A DNA stretch of 64,000 nucleotides from NCBI RefSeq assembly GCF_040958095.1, contig NC_091195.1, forward strand, positions 29,211,459-29,275,458, in the 5' to 3' direction. The notes beneath the pieces are model-generated. The model was not told where the DNA came from. It made no database searches and was given only the letters and a program-made list of their open reading frames with translations. Below are positions 56,121 through 64,000 of the stretch, one piece after another. The position numbers and the translations under genes were made by a program. How positions within the stretch are numbered: position 1 is the stretch's first letter; every line of letters starts with the position of its first letter. Origin of the DNA: Procambarus clarkii (Eukaryota; Arthropoda; Malacostraca; Decapoda; Cambaridae).

Positions 56121-56720
56121 TATAATCACTGCACATTCTCTCATGTGTATTATACATATATAAAACGCTAAACTATAATGCCAATCCTGATCTCAAAAGC
56201 TTCATAGAAGGATGTAACAGAACCCATAAGCACCACACCAGAAATAAATACAGTTTTGATATTCCTAGAGTACGACTTAATCAAACTAGAAATGCTCTAC
56301 AAATCAAGGGGCCCAGAATGTGGAATGACCTTCCCATCCATGTTAAAGACTGTACCTCTCTCAACCAGTTTAAGTTAAAAACGAAGCTATACCTAATAAA
56401 TTCCCTGTAACCTACCTTACCCTTCTATTGTCAACCAATGTCTGTTTTTTTTTTTTAAAGAGCGCTGTTTGTCGACATAATTGTATTTGTGCTGCTTTTT
56501 CATCTATGTTTTCATTTCTTGTTTTCATTCTACTCATTATGCTCAATTAGTATTAAGCTTGTCATTTAAGTTTATCATGCCCGAAACGCTTTGCGTAATA
56601 GTGGCTTTAGGCATTGTATGTACTAGCTCTACCTATAAGTCAACCAATCTCTGTAAAAATTTATTGTATGTATGTACCTTACCTAAATAAACATTTTATT
56701 TTTATTTTTTATTTTTTTAA
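56120..56720 (+). pseudogene. LINE-A C-terminus and 3-prime UTR
   Basis: Starts at CACTGCACATTCTCTCATG and runs through RNKYSFDIPRVRLNQT, KGPRMWNDLPIHVK and the 3-prime UTR with ATGCCCGAAACGCTTTGCGT, ending in a T-rich microsatellite. Nearly identical to 61879-62450. Confidence 0.85.
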
Positions 56721-56789
56721 TTTTGTTTATATATTTTTTCCTCCTTTTATATCAAAATTCTATTTTGTAATTGCCATTCTGGCCTTGTT

Positions 56790-57242
56790 TTCCTACAACC
56801 AGCCTTTTTATGCAGACAAGTATAGACCCAGAACTAAACCTCTTATCCACTATCTATGACAATCATATCACTTTAATGATCAAAATTGCAGATATTTTAC
56901 AGCACACGATGTAAACAATGTATTAACACATAATCACAATATCTCTGTAATCAACTTGAACGTTAGATCCCTAGGTAAACACTTCGATGATGTTAGTGCC
57001 TTGATTGAAACTATTGACAACAAATTCTCTTTTATTATTTACTTACTGAAACGTGGTTGAAAGAGGATACTACTCAACTCTTTAACATGCCTAACTACTT
57101 GGCAATTCACAACTGTCGTCAAATTCAGATTGGTGGTGGTACTGCTCTTACTACCACCAAGAACTAACATGCTTAAAAGTAATTAGAACTAGAGACTGCT
57201 GTGGGGAGTATATCTTCGCCAGTTTCAGAGTCAAGGGTGCCG
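56790..57242 (+). pseudogene. LINE-A 5-prime end of ORF2
   Basis: Shows the N-terminus absent from other copies: DPELNLLSTIYD, a frameshift, FTAHDVNNVLTHNHNISVIN, then LNVRSLGKHFDDVSALIET and GEYIFASFRVKGA. Several indels. It is cut at GTGCCGA by TIR-1. Confidence 0.8.
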
Positions 57243-57790
57243 ACCCAGCAAACACAGAACGTTTGTGAACGTTTTTAAATGGTGCCACAAATGTAATACT
57301 CTAACATTTGACATAAATACGTATTTCTGACGTTCTTAAAACCACTAGATATAACTAAAAACATGTATTCTTGAGACACAGTTTTTTAAGATTTATGTAA
57401 AAATTTAAAAATAGTAGTGAATGCTATGGAAATATAATGTTTTCATGCTTTATATATAAAAATAAACAATTTTCAGTCAACATTTCGTTTTTTTTGTTTA
57501 CTTTATGTAAACCTATCCAATTTACGTTCTTATAACATAAATATAACATTTATATGTCGTCAATATGACGTTATTTCCACGACATCGTTACGTTATTATA
57601 ATGTTATATTAACGTATAATTCCGGTATAAAAAAGCTGAAATATATTGAGCTTTATATTTTAAACCTTGTAAAATTGTCGTAAAACTTGGAATAAGACAC
57701 TAAGCATGCTTTATTTATGAAAATATAGAAACACATCAACAAAAACATAAACCACATGTCACCTAGCTATAATTCTTTGTCTTTCTAGAG
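57243..57790 (+). mobile_element. TIR-1 left end, third copy
   Basis: CCCAGCAAACACAGAACGTT followed by the same AACGT-rich sequence as 13746-14300, with more substitutions. It is inserted into LINE-A. The right end is not found, so it is truncated. Confidence 0.75.
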
Positions 57791-58313
57791 AATGTAATTT
57801 ATGCTTTGACAATCTTTCTTCATATGACAGGTTTCTATTTTGGGGTATTAACTTTGTTATCCTCCGCTGGACGCATTCTAGTAAATTTATAACCATGATG
57901 TGGATATACTGTGACCAAAAGTGAAGTGCATATATATCTAAATGGAGCCTACCCAGAGCAAGATATATCTGAAGAACAATGAACCGATATCTTAATTATT
58001 ACTAATGTTTCAATACATAAATCCCAGTGTTCTGTTTGTCTTATTACGAACATTTATTCATTGATTTTTGTTTTTTTTAAATTCTTACTAATCATAACTC
58101 CCAGATCCCTTTCATAATTCGACTTCATAATCTCAGCACCATGCATGCATCTAGCTTATATCTTGTAACTCGATCTATCGTCATTACCTATCCTTTAAAC
58201 CTTACATTTGTCAGTATTAAACGGCCTCCCCCAATCTTTTGACCATATTTCAGTACCCAATTTAGATCGTTTGATCGATCAATTTAGACCTCCTTGTATC
58301 ATGTATCATCATA
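57791..58313 (-). pseudogene. LINE-D RT remnant
   Basis: Minus strand: WSKDWGRPFNTDKCKV, NYERDLGVMISKNLK and SYEERLSKHKLHSLERQRII, in different frames. This is the region from after the RT palm to the post-RT domain. Heavily decayed. Confidence 0.6.
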
Positions 58314-58990
58314 CATGATGATAAAATGATACTACTGGGTATGCTGATGATATAATGATACACACTACTTGTTATGCTAACATGCAGAACACTCTTAACT
58401 CTGTATTAGTCTCATGTCAGGACTTAGGTTTAGTCATATCTCAGCAGAGGAAACAAAGATACTAAACGGGTGTCCACCCAGGCAGGGAGGAGCTGTTCAC
58501 AAGATGCAACTGTATGATGGCTCCCAGCTTGACTATGTTAACAGATTCAAATACCTTAAAACTTGCCTTGTATTGTCCTTTTGTATTCAAACTCTGTCGT
58601 CAGTATAAAGAGAGGCTCCATAAGCCCTCTTGGAGATGTTGCAGGTTATCACTCAGGCTATGGTGCCAATGTTACAATTGTCAAAATGATGTACCTTGCA
58701 TACATCAGATCTTTAGTGGATTATGCTGCACCTCTGCTTGCCTTGATGACTAAAAGAAAGCTTAAAGGGCTTGAAAACTTGCAGAACGAAGCCTTAAAGA
58801 TAATCTTTGGATGCCCCTCGTACCACAAAGATACTTAACATGAGGAAGGAACTTAATATTCCGAGCGTTGTTTATCGTGTTACTGAAATTAACTGTCAAA
58901 TTGGTATAAAAATGCTAAGGCTAGCTCATCCTAACTCTTGCACAGAAGCCTTCCAGAATGTCTTTATTGAAGGTCAACATTGTTTCATGT
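58314..58990 (+). pseudogene. I-B RT fragment, copy 2
   Basis: Contains two tandem YADD-type units (the first degenerate, 58314-58339; the second 58340-58372), then the order MQNTLNS, AEETKILNGCPPRQGG, LDYVNRFKYL, YIRSLVDYAAPLLA and KLKGLENLQNEALKI. Frameshifts are present. Confidence 0.75.
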
Positions 58991-59255
58991 GGCACTGTAT
59001 CAAAAGCTTTGCTAAAGTCAAGGTACACAACATCACAATCCTTACCACTATCAACTGCCTCAACTATGCTGGAATAAAAAGAGAGCAAATTTGTTAAACA
59101 TGAACGGCCATGTGTAAAACCATGTGTTGCGACTTAACCCCATTGATTCTAAATCTTTGATTCCTTTGGTATAGCCATGCCCTAATTCAGCTTAATATAG
59201 AATCCACAATATAGTGAGCCTCTATCTTTTAATCAGTCTTTTATGTGGCACTGTA
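58991..59255 (-). pseudogene. LINE-D RT fragment
   Basis: Minus-strand residues HGFTHGRSCLTNLLSFYSS and AVDSGKDCDVVYLDFSKAFD, the RT finger/palm of a CR1-like LINE, adjacent to a partial repeat of the same segment (GTGGCACTGTATCAAAAGCT at 58989 and 59244). Confidence 0.65.
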
Positions 59256-59264
59256 TCAAAAGCT

Positions 59265-59485
59265 TATTTTATGAGTGGGGAGTCCGTATAAACAACTGGG
59301 CCTCTACCCCCTTCAATCCGAACTATTTTCCTTGCTTCTTGCACTGAAATGTGTACAAGTCTCTAAACTGATACATTAATTGTGACTCTTTATCATCCTT
59401 AATTGCTCTCAACTCTTTAAGACATACTGTAACATGCACGTGTCTGAAGCTAGACACAAATACAACAAAATTATTAATGATAATA
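59265..59485 (+). pseudogene. I-B RNase H fragment preceding RT
   Basis: Plus strand: WGVRINNWAST, CDSLSSLIALNSLRH and TNTTKLL-type frames. It lies upstream of the I-B RT, although RNase H normally follows RT in this family. A rearranged or dimeric copy. Confidence 0.65.
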
Positions 59486-60898
59486 AGAGACTTCGAACTA
59501 GGTACCTCACAGGAAGGTGTCCTCAGTCCTACCTTATTTAATACCTTAATAAACACGCTGTTAAACTCTGTACCGAGCAAACCCAACGTCCACATCATTA
59601 TAGCTATGCTGATGATATAATGATACACACCACTGGGTATGCTGATGATATAATGATACACACAACTGGGTATGCTGATGATATAATGATACACACAACT
59701 GGGTATGCCGATGATATAATGATACACACCACTGGGTATGCTGATGATATAATGATACACACAACTGGGTATGCCGATGATATAATGATACACACCACTG
59801 TGTATGCTGATGATATAATGATACACATAACTGGGTATGCCTATGATATAATGATACACACAACTGGGTATGCTGATGATATAATGATACACACAACTGG
59901 GTATGATGATGATATAGATACACACCACTGGGTATGCGGATGATATAATGATACACACCACTGGGTATGCTAACATGCAGAACACTCTTAACTCTGTATT
60001 AGACTCATGTCAGGACCTAGGTTTAATTATCTCAGCAGAGAAAACAAAGATACTAAATCGGCGCCCACCCAGGCAGGGAGGAGCTGTTCGCAAGATGCAA
60101 TTGCCTGATGGCTCCCAGCTTGACTATGTAAACAGATTCAAATACCTTGGCCTTGAGGTGCCACTGTATAGTCCTGTTGTATTCAGACTCTGTCGTCAGT
60201 ATAAAGAGAGGCTCCGAGCTCTCAAGGCTGTTGCAGGTTATCACTCAGGCTATGGTGCCAATGTCAGAATTGTCAAAATGATGTACCTTGCATACATCAG
60301 ATCTTTAGTGGATTATGCTGCACCTCTGCTTGTTTTGATGCCTGAAAGGAAGCTTGGAGGGCTTGAAAAATTGCAGAACGAAGCCTTGAGGATAATCCTT
60401 GGTTGCCCTCGTACAACAAAAGATACTTAATATGAGAAAGGAACTTAATATTCCGAGCGTTGTTGATCGTGTTACTGAAATTAACTGTCAAATTAGTATT
60501 AAAATGCTTAGGCTAACTCATCCTAGTCCTTGCACAGAAGCCCTCCAGAATTTCTTTATTGAAGATCAGCATTGTTCCAAATGGATAACAAAAACTGGAA
60601 CTCAACTCAGAATGTATCAGGTTCATGATTTGTACCAAGAGAAACAACAACGGCACTTTCCTGCACCGTGGGAGGTTACACCCTTTCCAGTTTTAATCCC
60701 TCCCTTTCCACCCAAGAAGCAAATTAGAAATCAGCCCAAACTTCGTCTTGAGGCAAAGCTAAACGCCTTAAGCCATATTGATGCTCTGTCCACAGAGCAT
60801 TCTCTCTCTCAAATCATATACACTACATGGTTCCCTACACCGCACCACGGGTGCAACTGGAAGTGCAGTTGTTCTGACAATGGGCGATGGCCTATACT
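59486..60898 (+). pseudogene. I-B reverse transcriptase
   Basis: Begins at the motif EGVLSPTLFNTLINTLLN, reaches the YADD catalytic box, which is expanded into a minisatellite, and continues (59948-60430) with LDSCQDLGLIISAEKTKILN, LPDGSQLDYVNRFKYLGLEV, YIRSLVDYAAPLLVLMPER and LEKLQNEALRIILGCPRTTK. A frameshift at about 60420 leads to the 60399-60914 frame (RKELNIPSVVDRVTEINCQI), up to the linker where LINE-A is inserted. The RT N-terminus is absent. Confidence 0.8.
59605..59965 (+). repeat. 33-bp minisatellite made of the RT active-site motif
   Basis: Eleven head-to-tail units of 33 bp (TATGCTGATGATATAATGAT plus ACACA[AC]CACTGGG-type end). Ten are full length; unit 10 (59902-59932) lost 2 bp. 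Each encodes YADDIMIHTTG, the catalytic box of I-B RT. Unit 8 has YAYD and unit 10 starts YDDD. There are two units in the other I-B copy at 58314-58372. Confidence 0.97.
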
Positions 60899-62163
60899 TG
60901 TCAAAAAATTTTGAAAAACTAATCTATAAGCAGCTTTACTCATATCTAGCCAAACTCAATATACTTAGCCCTTGCCAATATGGCTTCAGACCCAAAAAAA
61001 GCACTAACGATGCACTTATTAGTATGCTTAACTCGATTCATACAGCTCTTGATAAAAATGAGTTCTCTGTTGGGTTGTTTGTGGACCTGCGTAAAGCTTT
61101 TGACACTGTCAACCACCAAAACCTTCTTCTTAAATTACATCATTATGGAGTCAGAGGACACTCCCTACAATACCTCAAATCCTACCTTACTGACAGGCTC
61201 CAATATGTTTCTGTGAATAACACAATTTCTCCCACCCTACCCATCAACATTGGTGTTCCCCAGGGCAGCATACTTGGCCCTCTCCTCTTTCTCATCTACA
61301 TTAATGACCTTCCAAATGCCTCCCAACACCTCAAACCAATTCTATTTGCTGACGACACAACCTTCATTTACTCCAGTCCTGATCCCCTTGCTCTAAATGC
61401 CACAGTAAATACTGAGCTAAATAAAGTCCATCTGTGGCTAACTGCCAACAAACTCACCCTTAACATTGACAAAACCTTTTATATTCTGTTTGGCAATAAA
61501 TCCTCGAATCAAATAAATCTCAAAATAAACAATACCCAAATTTGTAACAAATTAGATGGCAAATTCCTTGGCATTCTCATTGACCACAAGCTTAATTTCC
61601 AGGGACACATTCTAAACATATCAAAAAAAGTTTCAAAAACTGTGGGCATTCTTTCTAAGATCAGATATTATGTACCACGCCCTGCCCTGGTGACTCTCTA
61701 TTACTCCCTTATCTATCCATATCTCAACTATGGTATTTGTGCTTGGGGCTCTACTACCCAAAATCACTTACGTCCTCTAATTACTCAACACAAAGCTGCT
61801 ATTAGGACAATATCCAATTCTGGCCCCAGACATCACTCGGTACCCCTACTTAAATCTCTGAATATGTTAGACATTAAGTCACTGCACATTCTCTCATGTG
61901 TATTATACATATATAAAACGCTAAACTATAATGCCAATCCTGATCTCAAAAGCTTCATAGAAGGTTGTATCAGAACCCATGAGCATCACACCAGAAATAA
62001 ATACAGTTTTGATATTCCTAGAGTACGACTTAATCAAACTAGAAATGCTCTACAAATCAAGGGGCCCAGAATGTGGAATGACCTTCCCAACCATGTTAAA
62101 GACTGTACCTCTCTCAACCAGTTTAAGTTAAAAGCGAAGCTATACCTAATAAATTCCCTGTAA
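60778..62163 (+). CDS. Chimeric ORF: I-B linker fused to LINE-A RT
   Basis: 461 codons. The first about 40 residues come from I-B (TTGATGSAVVLTMGD region), the rest from LINE-A RT: QYGFRPKKSTNDALISML, LFVDLRKAFDTVNH, GVPQGSILGPLLFLIYIND, FADDTTFIYSS, KFLGILIDHKLNFQGHIL, LNYGICAWGS and GPRMWNDLPNHVK. RT catalytic residues are intact, but there is no endonuclease. Fusion by insertion; translation is not shown. Confidence 0.75.
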   Translation: MMLCPQSILSLKSYTLHGSLHRTTGATGSAVVLTMGDGLYLSKNFEKLIYKQLYSYLAKLNILSPCQYGFRPKKSTNDALISMLNSIHTALDKNEFSVGLFVDLRKAFDTVNHQNLLLKLHHYGVRGHSLQYLKSYLTDRLQYVSVNNTISPTLPINIGVPQGSILGPLLFLIYINDLPNASQHLKPILFADDTTFIYSSPDPLALNATVNTELNKVHLWLTANKLTLNIDKTFYILFGNKSSNQINLKINNTQICNKLDGKFLGILIDHKLNFQGHILNISKKVSKTVGILSKIRYYVPRPALVTLYYSLIYPYLNYGICAWGSTTQNHLRPLITQHKAAIRTISNSGPRHHSVPLLKSLNMLDIKSLHILSCVLYIYKTLNYNANPDLKSFIEGCIRTHEHHTRNKYSFDIPRVRLNQTRNALQIKGPRMWNDLPNHVKDCTSLNQFKLKAKLYLINSL

Positions 62164-62468
62164 CCTACCTTACCCTTCTATTGTCAACCAATGTCTGTTT
62201 TTTTCTTTAAAGAGCGCTGTTTGTCGACATAATTGTATTTGTGCTGCTTTTTCATCTATGTTTTCATTTCTTGTTTTCATTCTACTCATTATGCTCAATT
62301 AGTATTAAGCTTGTCATTTAAGTTTATCATGCCCGAAACGCTTTGCGTAATAGTGGCTTTAGGCATTGTATGTACTAGCTATACCTATAAGTTAAACAAT
62401 CCTTGTAAATATTTATTGTATGTATGTACCTTACCTAAATAAAATTGTATTGTATTGTATTGTATTGT
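60899..62468 (+). mobile_element. LINE-A, 5-prime truncated, inserted in I-B
   Basis: Inserted between the I-B linker (GGCCTATACT) and RNase H (TTTGAGTGGGGAG), with TACT at both edges (a possible 4-bp duplication). It ends with (ATTGT)n. The coding part runs from the RT start to the C-terminus without interruption. High similarity to the 50-53 kb copy. Confidence 0.88.
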
Positions 62469-63235
62469 ACTTTGAGTGGGGAGTCCGTATAAACAATTGG
62501 GCCTCTACCTTTCAGACTGAACTATTTGCTTGCTCCTTGCACTGAAATGTGTACAAGTCTCCAAACTTGATACATTAATTGTTAGTGACTCCTTATCATC
62601 CTTAAATGCTCTCAACTCTTTAAGACATAACTGTAACATGCTCGTGTCCGAAGCTAGACACAAATACAACAAAATTATTAAGGATGGTAACAGAGTCCAT
62701 TTCATGTGGTCTCCATCTCATGTTGGCCTCCAAATGCATGATAGAGCTGATAAGTTAGCCAAAGAATCTGCCTTTAAAGGAGACGTATGAGTGTAGCCTT
62801 GGATTGTCAATGAGCAATCTGAGAGCAGCAGTACACCGAGAACTTCAACAAGATCTTGTAGATCTGAGGCAAAGTGAAATTGACACCAGTAATTCCATCT
62901 ATCATCATACTATCATGCAAGAGGAGCCACACATCTATGGATCATCCAATAAAATCAGCAGACTTCTAGATGTTACTACTGTTCGGCTTAAACTGTGTTT
63001 CAACTCTCTGGGATTTCTAATTATCTGCTGATGTAGACCTAACCAAATGTAAACTGGGTCAACAAGCACACCGTCTGTCACTATGTGATGGAGTGCCAAA
63101 AGACTTCAATTGAATTGAATTGAATTCAGAGACAATTTTATAATAAATGTTCCAGAGATGTTTAAATATTTCATTCAAAACGATCTGCTACCAGAAATCT
63201 TAGCCAAATATCCCCTATTTGCTAACTAAGATAAG
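62469..63235 (+). pseudogene. I-B RNase H and C-terminal region
   Basis: Continues I-B after the LINE-A insert: EWGVRINNWASTFQTELFA, SDSLSSLNALNSLRHNCNML, ARHKYNKIIKDGNRVHFMWS, PSHVGLQMHDRADKLAKESA (RNase H end), then SMSNLRAAVHRELQQDLVDL and SSNKISRLLDVTT to about PEILAKYPLFAN. Frameshifts at several points. Confidence 0.8.
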
Positions 63236-63259
63236 TAAATGATAAGTAAATTGTCTCGC

Positions 63260-63445
63260 CAATTATATATACGAGGGAATGATTAAGGGTCGAGGGACGA
63301 AATGCGCATTGCTGCCCTCATCTGTGACGTCACAGCATCATTCCCGCTAGTATCAACAGAGCGGCCATTTTGTCGTCAGTGCAGTCAGCGGACAGAGGAC
63401 AAACGCTTCATGCAAATATTATCGTAAGTAAACACTTATATTTTA
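63260..63445 (+). promoter_or_regulatory. Promoter/first-exon relic, second copy
   Basis: In order: ATGCGCAT, CRE-type CTGTGACGTCACAG (63322-63335), YY1-like GCGGCCATTTTG (63361-63372), a short exon-like block (GCTTCATGCAAATATTATC) and donor GTAAGT (63424-63429), followed by the same ACACTTATATTTTATT as the copy at 46.95 kb. Could be the real 5-prime end of a gene extending beyond the window. Confidence 0.45.
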
Positions 63446-63471
63446 TTATATTATTAGATTCTAGTGCTGGC

Positions 63472-63605
63472 TACAGTGCTGTGTATGTGTAGGCGAGGCC
63501 GGGCAGTGCTGGTGTATGTGGAGGCGAGGGGCAGTGCTAGTGTATGTGGAGGCGAGGGGCAGTGCTGGTGTATGTGGAGGCGAGGCCTGGCAGTGCTAGT
63601 GTATG
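63472..63605 (+). repeat. 28-31-bp minisatellite
   Basis: Four units of CAGTGCTGGTGTATGTGGAG plus GCGAGG(G/CCTG)G. It lies just downstream of the splice-donor-like site of the promoter relic. Confidence 0.9.
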
Positions 63606-63691
63606 GAACTGAGGACTCAGGCCCCAGGGCCTGGGCACAGGGGCCTGAGCACTGCTGAGGGTTAGCCAACATGAGAAGGTTGTGTTGATTG

Positions 63692-64000
63692 CCTGAAATT
63701 ATTTAATGTATTGAATGGCATTTTTCAAGTTACATTTTTTAAAATACTGAACTAGGTTCTAAATTTTTTTAAATTTTGCCACGAGGGGGCGAGTTTATTG
63801 GGCAGCGCCACTAATCTTGTGAGTGGACACACCGCCATAGCAGCATGTTCAACACTCTCCAATAGGAAAAAAACCCGCTGGGTTCTAGGCTAGGTTAGGC
63901 TCATCTGTAATAATTGAATTAAGCCTAGCAAAGCCTAGATCCTAGTTCAGTAATTTAAAAAATGTTGTAACTTGAAAAATGCCATTCAATACATTAAACA
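63692..64000. mobile_element. MITE with inverted ends, reaching the window edge
   Basis: The left arm (TTTAATGTATTGAATGGCAT, TTTTCAAGTTACA, to ACTAGGTTCTA) is repeated inverted at the right (CTAGTTCAGTAATTTAAAAA, TTGAAAAATGCCATTCAATA) over about 60 bp. The interior has no ORF. The right end is at or past 64000. Superfamily not assigned. Confidence 0.75.

Noticed and set aside
59605-59965. Direct-repeat array resembling CRISPR
   Set aside because: Units are contiguous with no spacers and encode an RT motif; eukaryotic minisatellite.

Overview
The window looks like intergenic DNA from a decapod crustacean (crayfish-like). This is an inference from a large, AT-rich genome style, long (TA)n and (CT)n arrays, arthropod-type TTAGG motifs inside a MITE, and the set of LINE, Penelope and Gypsy elements present. 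No species is claimed. It is a eukaryotic transposon graveyard. The only convincing host gene is a C2H2 zinc-finger gene on the minus strand (28935-30032). Two further fragments (about 46.93-47.15 kb and 63.26-63.45 kb) look like promoter/first-exon relics related to it.

Working names for recurrent families (mine, not database names): LINE-A is an APE+RT non-LTR element of the CR1/L2/Jockey group, with a diverged subfamily A2. I-B and I-C are two I-like non-LTR families with an RNase H domain. LINE-D and LINE-E are two more non-LTR families. PLE is a Penelope-like element with a GIY-YIG domain. Gypsy-1 and Gypsy-2 are LTR elements. TIR-1 is a DNA element with CCCAGCAAACA ends.

Layout. 0-5 kb: LINE-A copies, one split by a 1,860-bp solo LTR with a perfect 5-bp target duplication. 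5.6-11.8 kb: a near full-length but frameshifted I-C. 12.1-13.6 kb: inverted LINE-A pieces carrying a tRNA-derived SINE. 13.6-26.8 kb: a second I-C copy broken by three large insertions (TIR-1 with a 500-N gap, LINE-E, Gypsy-1). 26.8-28.9 kb: decayed LINE debris. 28.9-30.2 kb: zinc-finger gene. 30.7-36.2 kb: (TA)n arrays, a MITE, a SINE, two PLE copies and a LINE-A tail. 36.2-41.8 kb: Gypsy-2, very young, with near-identical 1,033-bp LTRs, sitting inside a third PLE copy. 42.4-47 kb: MITE and LINE-A2/D/E fragments. 47-53.6 kb: LINE-A2, then a LINE-A with an intact 932-codon ORF nested in I-B. 53.6-56 kb: an inverted copy of the TIR-1 region. 56-63.2 kb: LINE-A, TIR-1, LINE-D and I-B, including an 11-unit in-frame minisatellite made from the I-B reverse transcriptase YADD motif. 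63.2-64 kb: promoter relic, minisatellite and a MITE.

The elements depend on each other in recognisable ways. The SINE shares its 3-prime tail with LINE-A, which suggests LINE-A-type machinery copies it. Both Gypsy elements lack reverse transcriptase and would need help from a complete relative. LINE-A has twice inserted, in the same orientation, into the same short stretch of I-B.
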